This document shows positions 50,905-63,750 of a stretch of 64,000 nucleotides of DNA, one piece after another (within the stretch, counting starts at the first letter, position 1; the number at the start of each line of letters is the position of its first letter). Under the pieces are notes generated by a model. That model made no database searches. It saw only the letters and a program-made list of their open reading frames with translations, and was not told the DNA's origin. Source of the stretch: Hymenolepis diminuta (lineage: Eukaryota; Platyhelminthes; Cestoda; Cyclophyllidea; Hymenolepididae); NCBI GenBank assembly GCA_900708905.1, contig CAADRB010000036.1:471674-535673 (forward strand). The letters are read 5' to 3'. The position numbers and the translations under genes were made by a program.

Positions 50905-52849
50905 ATGCCAGAAGATCTCGTCAACTCGTAAGTTTTAGTCATCGATTATTGATTATCGATATTCTAGAACCTTCTCCATTACCAGTGAGGACAGAGCCCT
51001 TAATGGGAAACGAAGAGCGGATCAATTAATTGAAGTAAGAGGAAATGAAATCCGATACCCCCCACCACCGGTACTCCAACCACAAACTTCGATGACCCTT
51101 CCTAGAATTCCACATCCAATTCCAATTCCTTTCCGGTTCCCGCGCGATCGATCGAATTCTGTGGATACGCATTTTTACCGAACAGTCTATCCCCATGGTG
51201 AAGAAAGTAGTTCTCGCGGAATATCTTCCACATCATCTTCATCGCCTATGAATGCTCTAATGCAACCCTGTACTCCCCCATATTCCCCCATGAATATCCG
51301 TCCACAAGCCGTGCCGACATCTTCAAACAGCATTCTGATGAAAATTCTAGTCAATAATGACGGGAGCTCAACTCGTGATACTAACTCCAAATACCTCGAA
51401 TATGTCAAATCGGCAAATAAAAAATCCAAATCAGAAGATTCTATTGATCGGAGAATCATGCCCCCGCCAACCATGAGTTCGCGGCGCTATAGCTTCGGTG
51501 GAGAAGCATATAGAAGTTATGCTCAACGAAGATTAGAATTAACTACACAACAGAACAAAACTGAAAGGGCATCAACAATGCCCAGTGGTAGTTCTAGACT
51601 TCCAGATTCTCCAATCCTATACAGTTTAATCAGCTCCCTCTCCACAAACTCACCTCCTGAATCATTTCGGAGCCAAGATTCTGTATCTGAAGTTCCTCTA
51701 GACTTAACTCCTCGAAATATACAGGTTGAATATGTTCATTTGGCGAAAAAAGTTGCTCAAACAGTACAGGCTAAAGTTACCACCTATATTCGCTGGTCTG
51801 CGGAATATGTTTTCACCTACAGAATTCCTTCCATGAATTGGTATTTCGTATTCAAATCCGTCTGGCATCGGCTCCTTATCGTCTGTATGGCAGAACATGG
51901 ATTGGACATTGTCTATGTTGTATCCAAACAAGTTTTCGAAACTTTATCTACTGGTGAACCTGTCTTACCATGGATCGGTATTTCGAGAGATGCCACGGAC
52001 ATAATTCCAACCAGAACTTTTGCAGAAAAAGTCATCGACTGTATAGAATCACTAAGAAGACTAAGGATGACTACTGAAGATTATCGTGATCTCAGAGATA
52101 TCATTCTTTTTACTTGTAAGTTTCCTCTACAAGTTTAATAAAATGATTCAATGTAAATGCTTAATACATTATAGAGTTAGTCATTCATATTGTGTGTTCA
52201 GTTATTCCTCCAAAATGCATTTGTGTACCATAGTGGTAAAAAATGTTATGATCCATTTGACTTTAAGCTTGGATTAATCATCAGAAATCAGCGTTCCTTT
52301 TGCATACTTTCAGCGTTCTTAATAACGGACTGTTGTTATGTGATTTTAAATGACAGTAATTTGATTAGCTCGTTCAACCTCAAAAGATGAAAATAACTGC
52401 TTTAAGCTGCACAATTACTCCTATGTTTGGGATAAAATCGATCTTATTATTAGATTTTAAAGCCTATCTAATCTAATTAATGTTTCTTTTCAGCTAACCA
52501 TCGGTCGAGTTTGACGGAACGAGTAGTGAAAACACTTCACGAACGATGGATGAATACCCGACCTCAATTTGGAAGTGACTCTCGAGAAATAGCAACCCTC
52601 AGATGTTCTATTCAAAAATTAGAAGAACTGAAAGCGAGTCCAATTGCGGGTCTTTTATGCAGTCATCTCCGAGGCGAGGGTAGTAAAGACCTCATCCTCT
52701 CCCAGAAAATGCGAAATTCGATCAGAGACATCGATGGCAGTATCCTTGGAAGCCTCATTTGTGATCCTCCTGATCTACGAGAAGCACCATTCCTTATGAA
52801 CTACCTCAAGGTTCTTGAACAGAAGCGAGGTCTATTACCTCCACGTTAG
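50905..52849 (+). CDS. Nuclear receptor with ligand-binding domain (3 exons visible, 5' end uncertain)
   Basis: Exons 50905-50927, 50986-52115 and 52494-52849 join in frame (introns 58 and 378 bases) to 502 aa from the first in-frame ATG. Residues 1-240 are a Ser/Pro-rich, probably disordered region, ending with PLDLT at 245-249, which resembles the PxDLS/T motif that binds the corepressor CtBP. From about residue 255 the pattern fits a nuclear-receptor ligand-binding domain. The helix 3-5 region W-S-A-E...IPSMNW...KSVWHRLLIV aligns in spacing with the family signature WAKR..P.F..LP..DQ..LL...W.ELLI, but the usual D-Q is replaced. Helices 7-10 follow (RRLRMTTEDYRDLRDIILFT, LKASPIAGLLCSHLRGE). 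No DNA-binding domain is visible. It may lie in upstream exons, possibly in the 500-N gap, or be truly absent. Exon 1 is open upstream of the ATG, so it may be internal. The receptor subfamily is not assigned. Confidence 0.7.
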
Positions 52850-53377
52850 GCTGTCTACAACGACTACATCTATCTAGCATTTGATTTTAAGTTGCCTTGT
52901 ATGAGATGAGCTCATCTTCCGATCGATAAATTATCAGGGTACTTGAAACAGATCCTTTCCTCTACTGCGTTTCCAATTTATTCCAACTCTATTTCCGGTC
53001 TCAATTTGTGTATACAAGTTCTTTTCTTTTTTTCACGTTTTTTTTTCTTATGAGATCCGGTTTTAACTTTGAGGCCGATTATATATACCCAAAAGTTTTG
53101 GACACTTGGACATCTAATGGTCTCTTTCTTCTTGAAATATTGTATTCCCATTTTGTCAGTGTTTCTTGTCCACCTTCAATGGATCTTTTTATTTTATTTG
53201 TAAAAATGTTTATTTTATAAAAAGTGCATTTTGATCTATTTAAATTTTTTGGCTGGAGATGTAGGAAAAATGTCTGCGGATCGCACCAAAAGCTCCTTTA
53301 GTAATGTGGGTGATATCCAGCACTTTTCTAATTCTTTAGTCCATTTGATAAAAAAGATCCGTTAATGTTAATATCGA

Positions 53378-53383
53378 AATAAA
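53378..53383 (+). promoter_or_regulatory. Possible polyadenylation signal of the nuclear receptor gene
   Basis: This AATAAA, 529 bases after the stop codon, would give a plausible 3' UTR. It is a common word in such DNA, so confidence is low. Confidence 0.35.
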
Positions 53384-54668
53384 AGTTAGACAGGGCAATG
53401 AAAAGAGAAGGGGGGCAAAATTTGATATTTCCCCTTGAAAGAAATTGGTTCCAGATGTTATGAGTATCTCTTTCTCTTCAAGCTCTACCGGAATTGAGAA
53501 ACTTGAGAGTATTAAAGAAGGTTATTATTATGTAGTACACTTTGGGGTGATAGTTGCACTGAATGTCTGTCTTCATGAGCTAAGATTGTCCTTGATTTGA
53601 ATTTTTTTAGCCGGAAATTTTAGAAACTAGCCCTGATTCGTTCAGGGCAGTAAAACCCACAACCAATAGAAGATAGGCTAATGATGCCTCATAGGTACAA
53701 ATTTACAGCTAGTTTGCATGGTTGCCTTCAGTTAAATGTAAGATGTGGGGGCTTATCGTATGATAGTATGTGGGTACTAATATATTCTAGGCTGCCCACT
53801 GAGATGTACTACTGGTGAGGTAACTCGGACGCTGAAGAGAGATAGGCTGCAGCTTTTATTCGTCACATTATTAAAAATAGAACTGTCCACATATAGCTTG
53901 GATTTAAAGCATTGATTGGCTACATTCCCAGTTATCAGCACAAAATGGCAGTAATCGAAAAACCTAATGACCAAGGGGAAAAATGTTTAATTTCTTTTCA
54001 GAATTACATTTAATTTGGATGCACATCAAAGAGCTGATCACAGCTATTTCGAACCGTGAAATATAAGAAAGATAGGGACCGCCCAAGAATGAAGTGACCT
54101 AGAGAAAATTTTGAAGCATCAGGAAATAGTTGCAAAATTTATACAGTAATGGCTAACTTTAGATTTTAAGTGCTTCTAAGGATGTTGGTTGGAAACAAAA
54201 ATAACTGAAAACGCCCTGCAAAAAAATAGAATTCAGTCTAAAATTCCATCAACTACAGCTTGATTCGAGATTTTTAAAGCCACAGGAACGTGCAATGTGG
54301 GATTATCACCGAAAAGTGCTCACGAAATGACCTCCTGGATTAAAAAAGAAAGCTTACGATGTAGGCGATTTTATCAGACGAAATTGCGTCTCTTGTGCTT
54401 GAGATAAACCTAAGAGAATAGGAAATGTTCTCTCTACTTTAGACCCTATTTTATCGTCTAATATTGAGCTAAAATCACCCGGATTGGAGAAGAGGGAGAT
54501 CAGATATATTAGTTCCATGTCCCAGTGAGGTTCGTCCCGCAAATCAAAATGAAATGGAGTGGAATATAAATATGACATTTAACTATCAATGGTGAGTTGA
54601 ATTTACAAAAGTATCGTGATGACTTCATCAACTACTGAAATTGTTTAGCTAGTCTTTAGCCTATTAAC

Positions 54669-54930
54669 ATTAACTCACCCAGACATCTAGGAGTCAGGTC
54701 ATGAACTTTAAACTTTGGTGGATCAGAACTTGAATCGATAAACTTTCCTCATAAGGTAAGCATTTAATAACACAATGATTCAATAATCAAAAAGTTCTAT
54801 AGCTCTTTTGATACCCATACTTTATTATCTACTCCTCCTTGGCCGTCATTCGTTAAACTTATTAAGCTTTGCTACAGTTCAGCGCGTTCAGATTATTGTG
54901 ATTAAAAATTATAAGTTTTTCCTTACCACA
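54669..54930. repeat. Dispersed repeat copy (partners 58110-58215 and 58843-59075)
   Basis: In order it shares ATTAACTCA, AGGAGTCAGGTCATGAA, CTTTGG, then TCTACTCCTCCTTGGCCGTC, and lastly TTGTGATTA with AAGTTTTT. The copy at 58843 has the same sequence of blocks with moderate divergence. Confidence 0.5.
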
Positions 54931-55704
54931 TGTCATAATGATAGTAATAGAACTTGAAATTGTGGCTCATTGTTATTTTCATGAAAAATATTTATTCCGT
55001 TCAGTTCTAATCAAATCAATATGATTTATATAAATCGAATCAAATATAAAGATTGCTCATATTTTTAAATAACTACTGGAAAAATTAGTTATTTACTCTC
55101 GAAATTTCTTTTACCACAGTCTTACTCTACACATTAACTAAGTGTATTTTAACTCAAAATTGAAATTTTCAGGGAAACGAGAAAAGAGACAAGTAGTCAC
55201 TCAGATTTACTAACGAAACTAGAAGAAATGTACTTTTATTTGCTTTTCACAAAAAGTTATCGTTTCTACGACGCATTATTTTTTAATTATTTTGCTGTAA
55301 AAATGTGAACTCAATTTTGTGCAGAATGGAAGACAAAAGTACTTTTCTTATGTTGAGTTTACTTTTAAAATTTCATTTGAGTTTGTTGTTTGTTTCTGTT
55401 TTTCTCTAGAATTAAGATGTATAGTTACCACGTTAGTAATTAAGTTTACGTCAAAATGAATCCATGTATAAACATCGCAAACAACGAAATTGACAGACGC
55501 GCATTTTAATAACATCCTTTTACTGTAGATGTCCTATATTTCGGAATAACTTCGATCTTTAGTCATAAAGTATATGTTGTTTGCATTCCTGAATCTGGGT
55601 GATTATTTATTGAGGTTTCTAACTTAGTAGGTAGAGTTTCTATGGACCTCAAAGGAAAACGAATCTCTTTCACAGATTAAATATAATCTGCGTAAAACAC
55701 TTTT

Positions 55705-55815
55705 AGAAATCACTACTCAAAAGTTCCAGACACAACACTTTTTGACTAGATCACACATTATTATATTATGGCAAGTCATAACGGTGTGGGCAGACACAAC
55801 TGGAGTTAAGTAGAA
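55705..55815. repeat. Dispersed repeat copy (partners 29545-29720, 29925-30015)
   Basis: GACTAGATCACACATTATTATA and GTGTGGGCAGACACAACTGG match blocks in the katanin intron 2 copies 26 kb away. Confidence 0.5.
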
Positions 55816-57513
55816 ATATTAATAGAGGTCATTGACAATGTACAATTCTTTTAATGCTCTATGTTACCGTATAAGTGCTTGCATATAATTATTCCAAACT
55901 CAAGACCGTTCAAGAAACTGAAGGAAAGTATTTCCACGAATATGGCCTTCAGAATTAAATATTACTGGTAAAAGTTGGTTAAGACTGTTAAAATGCAGTG
56001 GCAGACGTATCCCTTCAACACTATTAGAATTTGAAAGCTATTATTCTTGGCTATTCTTGGCATGATCTCTAAATATATGGACTTATTGTAATGTTTAATT
56101 GGCAGGTCAAGCTAAGTGTTTTTACTAGGGGAAATAGGGAATCAATGTCAGATTTTTTGGAAGTGATAAGGTAACAGAATTTATGATTTACCAAATAGCT
56201 TGAAGCAGTACATTTTGAATTAACTTTCCTGTCTTATTTTTTGAGTTTAGAAGATTAAAACTAGTGACGTAGCAAATAGGGTGAGATAATCGTAACCTTA
56301 TAACGCCATCGAACAAGTACTAATCAAACTCAATCGCAAAAATATTGCAAATGTGATAGTTGGCTTCATTACCTTAAATTAAATGATTTAGTAGACGAAA
56401 CATGCGTTGGAACTCAACATAAAGTTGAACATTTTACTCCAACGGTAAATCGGAGGACTAGAAAAGTCATTTTAGGGATGCGTAGAGATATTTTTCTCAA
56501 GAGTTTACAGTAAAGAAATAACGAAAAGAAATTCTTACTTCAGGGGCCTCACTGAATTAAAAGGAATATTTGTTTTCATAACTCATAATTTTCTTATCAT
56601 AAATTGGCTGTAATCCACCAATCGTGATTCAAAACGAGGTGCTTAAGGATTATTAGTAAGAATTGTCAGCCTACACCAACTTCGGAGCTGAATACTGTTG
56701 CACCATCAGGGATTGCAAACCTAACTGAATGAGACTTGATTTCATTCTTGCAAATGTACCTTAATTTTTTAGTCCCTATAGTACTTGCCATCTTTGATCA
56801 GTTTTATTTCAATTTACCACTTTTTAGCTACGATTTCCTTCCTTAATTATCTAACTTTCCTTCAACTTTCTTTTTTAGGATTCTTTGATTTGAAATTTGT
56901 TTCCCTTTTACACTTCCAGGCAACATAGATATTAATTTTTCTTTCAATCCTTTCATTGTCAAAGAAACCTTAGAAAAATAAATTATCAACGGCTATTTGT
57001 CTCATATACGAAAGCTAAGGGAATTTATAATCTTGTAATCAAATTAAGAGAAATTGTCTACGGTCTACACCACTCTTGAACGATCTTAAATTCATCTCAG
57101 ATTTATTTAGCAACTCTTTTGGCATTATTTTACTCGATTCATACTAAAACATTCAAGATAGTGGAATGAATGCTGATTGTTACTTTCTTAGATAATGTCT
57201 TTCGTAATAATCACTAAAATATCAATGATTCTCAAATACATTGTGAATATTAAGCATCTTCTTTCTGGCTCATATATTGGATGTTCTAAAATCTCCACCA
57301 TGGATACTCCTGCACTTTAGATAGCATTATCGACCATTGGTCAATGATAAATCATCGCACAAAGGGTAAAAGTCATTAATGGTTTCCCATTTGCATAAGT
57401 GGACAATTAATGATGGTTTGAGATTTCCGCCTCGTCATTCTTCGAAGTGTAAATGAACATCTGCTCTTTCACAGTGAAATCAGCAGCTGTCATCCTCATA
57501 GTAGCTAATGGAT

Positions 57514-57517
<4 letters not shown>

Positions 57518-57552
<35 letters not shown>
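57518..57552. repeat. (TA)n microsatellite
   Basis: A pure TA dinucleotide tract of 35 bases. Such tracts are length-variable and prone to assembly error. Confidence 0.9.
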
Positions 57553-57554
<2 letters not shown>

Positions 57555-57726
57555 AGGGTGATTTCTTTATTAAAAAGACATCCCAATTACAGAAGCATAC
57601 TCTTAACCTCTGACAAGTCAGTACTAAAAAGGCAATAGAGTCACTTACCTGTATCGAATCTCCAATTACTGAAATTAGGGTAACCTAAAGTTTCAAAAAT
57701 GAAAAGCTGGCTTAGACGTGAAGAAG

Positions 57727-57960
57727 ATGTTCGGAGAGAAAGAGGGTGCGGTTTGAATGCGGAATCCTAATAATAAATCTTTCCTGCGTTTGCTGAAATA
57801 CCAACCACAAATATAAGATGTGAGAAAGAGGGAAACAGTCCGCGTTGACGCTCGGTATCATCGACTCTTTGCAAACGCGAGTGAGATGAGAAGACACTGG
57901 CAAATATTAGCCGTCACCAAAATATGGACATTTCACAAAATGGTCGAATTTCTTGCTGAG
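57727..57960. repeat. Dispersed repeat copy, partner at 21698-21930
   Basis: The core 57854-57905 is about 90% identical to 21811-21862 in the same orientation. Flanking similarity is weaker. Confidence 0.7.
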
Positions 57961-58109
57961 CGGATGATTGCTGCAAGAGCTACGTGAAATCATTTGAAAG
58001 TGTGCCACCCGGAATTTCAGTATAGTGATGATAAGGAATGATTCAAACTATATGAAAAGAAAACAAAATGCAGAAAAACTGATGATCCCAGAGTCTAGGT
58101 ATGGTAAAG

Positions 58110-58215
58110 ATTTGATTCTTGCCTTACTCCAAAAGCTTTTCGACATTGCTTCTATCGCCCCACTTACTTAGACACTATCCATGATTAAGATTGGTCAAAC
58201 TTCTTGCTTTGTCAT
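58110..58215. repeat. Partial copy of the 54669/58843 repeat family
   Basis: CTTACTTAGACACTATCC then ATGATTAAGATT matches the CTTACTGTTTTAGATGCTATCC then ATGATTAGAATT end of the 58843 copy. Confidence 0.4.
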
Positions 58216-58842
58216 GGGTAATAATAATAATAGAGCGACAGCTAATTAAAGTCAATGACTTTATTATTATTAGGGTGATTTGATCGAGAAAATGATCAGT
58301 TAATGTCCGCATTACAAATAATCGAACGCGAAGATATGTGGCTTTAAATATTACAACTATTGAATAGAGGGAAAGATAAATTATGAAGACTTCTTTCTTG
58401 AAAAGGAAATTTATCGCTTCTCATTTGCAACGCGGATATTTAAGGAATTCACTTTTGTGGAGGGGACGATTCCAGTAATTCTCATGAACGGAGATCTGAA
58501 TACTCTTGTGGACGCTTAATTCTCAATCTAGCTCCAAGGCAAAATTATAAAACTGGTCAAATTTAAAGAATAGGTGGCTGCACCACTCTCATTAGCTGTT
58601 ATATGTTGAGATTTACGGCATAGATAGCAGCTAAGATTTGTTAACTTAACAGAGCTCACTCAAGGTGATCACTTATGGTCGAATAAGAGTATATTGACCT
58701 AATTATAATGTCTAGTGAGCTCTGCCATTCTTGAAATGTCTTTGCAATTCTCACATAAGTGCTCATTGGGGTAAGAAGATACAAATGAATTAAAGTGACG
58801 TGATGAACCATCAAATAAAATCAAGTGGTCAACAAGCTACAA

Positions 58843-59075
58843 GATTAACTCATTCATTCATAAATGCAGGAACTCAGGCATGAAAATTGAGCTTTGGAAA
58901 ATTTGGATATTACCATGTGAATTATACTTCTTATGTAAAAGTTGACAATTTAGCGCCTTCTAATTAACTTGTCTACTCTTTCTCTTGGCTGTTTGTTCCA
59001 TTTTTACTTCACTACCTTACTGTTTTAGATGCTATCCCATGATTAGAATTTCTGCAAGTTTTTACCTTTCTTTTA
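58843..59075. repeat. Dispersed repeat copy (partner 54669-54930)
   Basis: It carries ATTAACTCATTCATTCAT, AGGAACTCAGGCATGAAAA, GCTTTGG, then TCTACTCTTTCTCTTGGCTG, in the same order and strand as the partner 4.2 kb upstream. Confidence 0.5.
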
Positions 59076-59466
59076 ATTTAACGCTCTCTAGAAGCTCTCT
59101 ATATGAAATATAAATATAAAAATCGTTCTCCAAATTTCCATTCTGAATCGTGACCATCGTACCAATGTCGTAATAAATTTGGGTGGATTCTATCATTCCA
59201 CATATTCAGTTAATAACTAAAAGGTCTAAATCAGCAGAAGACTTTATTCAAATTATTTGCCTATTATCCAAGTTTCATTCCCCTTTATGATACTTTAACC
59301 TCGGTTCAACTTGTGATTTGAAATTAAATCAGTTACTTAAATCGTATTCTTTATGTGTGTTCATCGATAAAAGCATTTAATTTCATACTTATATTTGTGC
59401 TTCAACGTGAATGTTTTGATACCAGAAGGACTCTCTATACTTATTAAATTGTTCGAATGCCTTCTC

Positions 59467-59550
59467 ATGCTCAAATATCTTGACAGTTATTCCTATTGCA
59501 TAAGTTATTGTCACGTAGCAACGCAAGTGAAATCTTAGTGAGCTTAAGGC
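59467..59550. repeat. Local repeat family copy 1 of 5
   Basis: The consensus runs TGCTCAAAT.TCTTATCAGTTATTC, about 30 bases of filler, then GCAAMGCAARTGYACTCTTA and a TTTGAGA-like end. This copy reads GTAGCAACGCAAGTGAAATC. Confidence 0.5.
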
Positions 59551-60880
59551 AATACAGGTGTAAGCATATTTTCGGGAAAGTAACTTTAAAATGTTGGGGG
59601 CGAAAAGGTTTAACTTTGGAACTTAGATTAACTTGTTAATTATTTGACTCGATAGTAGAGGAATTAAGCAGGAGGATCCATAACTATGTAAAATGGCACA
59701 AAATAGCATTAGCACGTGGAAATTCGAAATTATAATGTAAAGGAATTATGAAAACCTGTAAGTGTTTCAACTGATTTATCTAGAATGTCATAGAAATTAA
59801 CAGATTGAAAATGATAGATTACTACCAGTTACGAAAACGAATGCATAACTGATCATTTTTTAAACACTACAGGGTAGGATTTATATGCATACTCCTGGAG
59901 AAAAGCGATAGAACAATTTCAACTTTTAATCTTTTTCCAATGCTCCATATCCAAAAATTATCATCAATATATTAAATAATCATCAGACCATTTCAGTCTC
60001 CGTTCCTTGTTTGAATATATTATATTTCTATCATAAATCACAGGAATACCAAAAAAATTACGATTTTCGTTGTGGAAAAGGGAAATTTACTAACGGAAAA
60101 TTGAATAAATGATAAACGGGAGGAGGTAGAAAAATGTTGATAGCCAAGTCAAGTTGTTAAAATTCTTGCTTCAATCGATTTTTGAATCTGGGATGTACAA
60201 CATTTACCTAACGTGTAAATCGCATTCAAAAATTCAAATTTCACAATTCGTCATCTGTACTACTGAGCGAATTCTTTTCCACAACATCCAATGTTCATAG
60301 ACCAGTCGGTTAATTAAAATGGTCAACAATTTTACATGATCGTAATATAGTAGAGCTAAGAGAGCAAAAAATTTTAAATTAGCTTTACTGTTTAATGTCT
60401 TCTTTATAATTTATCTTCGTCTATGGTGTGTAAAGGTGTCTATTTAGTAGAAACATAAACGCAGAGGTCATGGAGATGTATCTTTTTATTTACCATTTTT
60501 GTTCATAATTGTGACTTTAAGACAGATACTGGAATAATTTACGCCGAACCTCCATTACTTCACAAATTCAGCTTATCGTTAAGCCATTTTGATCCCTAGG
60601 TCGATAGTGGCGAGTATCAAAACTTTGTGAGTTTGATATTCTTACGCAAACATTTAATAAACTATTTCTGTTTCTGACACATTTTCCCCGTTTTAACTTC
60701 AGTTGAAAATTTCCTAAAGTTGATTAATTCAAACAAGTTTCGAGGATTTTACCCTGTCCTCAAATTCATGCACTCGCTAATTTCTTTCTTTGTAATTTCT
60801 TTTATATTTTCGCAGGAGAAACGCTTTTTCTCTAATAAGCAGCAACGTATTTAAGTTCCACTCGTTTGCATTATTTCTTT

Positions 60881-60965
60881 TGCTCAAATTTCTTATCAGT
60901 TATTCTTATCACAACATTTTTAGTATCACTGCAAAGCAATGTACTCTTAGTAGGCTTGAGGTATT
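60881..60965. repeat. Local repeat family copy 2 of 5
   Basis: This copy has TGCTCAAATTTCTTATCAGT and CTGCAAAGCAATGTACTCTT, followed by GGCTTGAGG. Confidence 0.55.
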
Positions 60966-61876
60966 GCGAACTCAAGCTTTATTGATTAGAAAATGTTATT
61001 AAAATATTTTAAGAAGGAAGACTATTCGACAGTCATTTGAGATAAGTATTTAGGGTAATTCGCTATTTGCCAACTGAAATAGTACAGAAATAGATCAGAA
61101 AACTTTAAAAAAATACCGAAAATGATATAAAAACGCGGACAATATAGAATGTGATGATCATAAATTAATAAATCGTCTTAATGCTAATTAGCACAATTCA
61201 CAGTTTATTTCTCCAGACATGCGAAATTACGAAGAAAGTCCATGAGGAATTAATATTACATCATCGTTTAAACATTGATAGCTTAGCATTTCATCCATTT
61301 TAATCCGTTTTAAAAAGTCCATGTATTTTTTGCACGCATCGATGGGTATTGGCCAGTTTTCATATCTGCTAAGCCGAAATTAACAACATCAATGCTCAGT
61401 GAAGTATATGGCTAAACGCATTTTTATCAAGGTTAACAGGAGAGATGATAGAATGTGGGTTCCAGAATGCTTTTACTCTTTCCATTCCAATTATCAATAA
61501 TACTCTCCTTTTAATTGTACTACAAATATAAATACAAAACGTCCGAAGATCTGAACTCCTCATTTAGAGATTGATACTATGATAATTTGAGATGAGTATA
61601 TTTCACCTCATACATAAGACTAGAAAGTCATGACCTCTGGGTCAACAGACGCCTATATTTTCAAAATGTACATTTTTTGGTATGGTGAACAAATACCCAT
61701 TATCCTGTGTTTATTTTATTGAAATGGAATGATTAAAAAAATTCTTTCATTATGAGATTCAATATTAAGTTTCGATCCATTTGAATTTATTTTGCAGTAT
61801 TTCATTTATTTAGATGATATTCTTTCCGTTATTAGCGGCAAGCCATTTATTCTCAAACTGCTTACATCCTTACTAA

Positions 61877-61955
61877 TGCTCAAAGATCCTTATCGCAAAA
61901 TTCATGGTGTCATAGGAGCGCAAATGTACTCTTAGAGAGTTTGAGATACGAAAAA
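61877..61955. repeat. Local repeat family copy 3 of 5
   Basis: This copy has TGCTCAAAGATCCTTATCG and GAGCGCAAATGTACTCTTAG followed by AGTTTGAGA. Its downstream TTGGGGGC block is also shared with copy 1. Confidence 0.55.
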
Positions 61956-62244
61956 GCCTTCTATGAGGAAAAGCGTCGTGGGGAAATTCTAGCTATTGGG
62001 GGCAACCGTTTTATAATTTAACAGCATAAAATAGAAAATCGAGGGTATTTTAAACATACCACTGAGTTAACCGGAGTTTCTTAAGATGTATGCAAATGTC
62101 GATTAACGGCTGTTTATTTTAATAAATTTGAATGATTCAATTAGTTCTTCAAAGCTTAATCTTTTAAAAGTTTCATTAATTTAATTATGACTGTGCACCA
62201 GTTCACATTGTTTAAATACTAGAAGTGGATTCCTATAATTCCTT

Positions 62245-62332
62245 ATGTTCAGTCACCCTACCAGTTATTCATATCTGAAAATTTATTGTGTCATTGCAAA
62301 GCAAATATGCTCTCCCTGAACTTGAGACAATG
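62245..62332. repeat. Local repeat family copy 4 of 5
   Basis: This copy has CCAGTTATTCATATC and TTGCAAAGCAAATATGCTCT followed by ACTTGAGA. Confidence 0.5.
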
Positions 62333-63566
62333 AAAATGCAAGTCATTTTATTGACGAAAATTGCCTTAGTATTATTTTTCCACAGAAAGACTACTTTACT
62401 GAGCATCCGATTTTTTATTTTATAACATTTCGACGCATTTAACTTAATAGCATAGGAACTAAGGAAAACACCGACACATCGTACAAGCGCGTGGATAACG
62501 CTGAAGTAATGGATCAGAACATTAATAAATAAATAGTTTAATTGGTACTAAAGTTGCTTTAGGAATTTCAACAAAAAAAGCGTAAAGATTGGTATGTTGA
62601 AACTGGAAAATCAATATTTATTGGTCAAAAAATCTCAGAGCAAAACCCTGTGACTTACTAACCTGGCTCTTGACATTAAAATAGCATTCTTCTGCTCGCT
62701 TAACTCAAACCGAATCATTACCATTTTTTGACCCTTCTTCATTCTGCATAAAGCCCACTGCTATAGGTGTTAATTGTTCAATTAATCAAACATAATAACT
62801 GGGACTGACTTATTCAAGGATGATTCTCTACTGTATGTTTGGATATATAATATCATGTCCACTGATATCTGTGTTGTTAGCCTTCTGGATGTAGTGAAGA
62901 TTATGGCAATTTGAAAATTTAAACACCTTCTACAACGGCATGACAAACACTTAATGAAATTCGATCGATACATTATATTACAATACCTATGATCTTCCTC
63001 GCAAATTTTTACTATTGTTGTCTAAATTACTATTAATATTTTCAATGAATGCCTAATATCTCCGAATTTTACTATAGAGTCTTGCGTTTCCACCATTTTA
63101 ATCACTTAGAATGTTGAATACAAAAGCGTTGCATGTATATCAAGTCAAATGTTATGAGATCAGTGCTCATCGTTGCACTTTCAGTGATGTGTGATGACAA
63201 ATCGCACTGACTAACTCCAATAAACCTGCAGGCTGTTAGAATGCGCGTTCCTAATTAGAGTGACTTCAAAATACCCTCTTACTAATACTTCAAGCTTTAT
63301 TATTATTTAAAAGTATTTGTAGACTCAAAGGGTTCACAGGCTTAGAGTTCGTGTTTTGGGTTGGTACTATAATCACCTCTTATTCTCGAAAATAGCTAAA
63401 AGATCTTGGGTTAAAATACACCTTTATCCAGACGATGAGCACTTTATATTCTTGTGAAAATATCCCCATTGTCTATCTTTTTTCTCCACTCTCATATTTT
63501 CAACCCGATCATAAAGTTAAATTTGTTAAATTGTAATGATCCATTAAAGTTCCTGAAGGTTTACGC

Positions 63567-63599
63567 ATAGTGGATAAATTTTAAAAATTTATCCACTAT
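63567..63599. repeat. Perfect 16-base inverted repeat with 1-base spacer
   Basis: The left arm 63567-63582 and right arm 63584-63599 are exact reverse complements (core GTGGATAAATTTT / AAAATTTATCCAC) around one A. It could extrude a cruciform or mark the end of a small inverted-repeat element. Confidence 0.85.
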
Positions 63600-63664
63600 A
63601 GGCTTCAATCACGCAATAACTTAATAATTACATATTAGAAACATTTTCCTACACTTAACAGCAA

Positions 63665-63750
63665 AGTGTTTCTTCTCAATTATTATTGTAGCTAAATTTA
63701 GAGCACCGTAGTAACGCAAATGCACTTTTACACAGTTTGAGATTAACCAA
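63665..63750. repeat. Local repeat family copy 5 of 5
   Basis: This copy has GTAACGCAAATGCACTTTTA followed by AGTTTGAGATTA. The 5' half is more diverged. Confidence 0.5.

Noticed and set aside
51187..51931. Minus-strand open frames of 75-95 codons opposite the receptor gene
   Set aside because: They are antisense shadows of the long receptor exon, which has clear family resemblance on the + strand.
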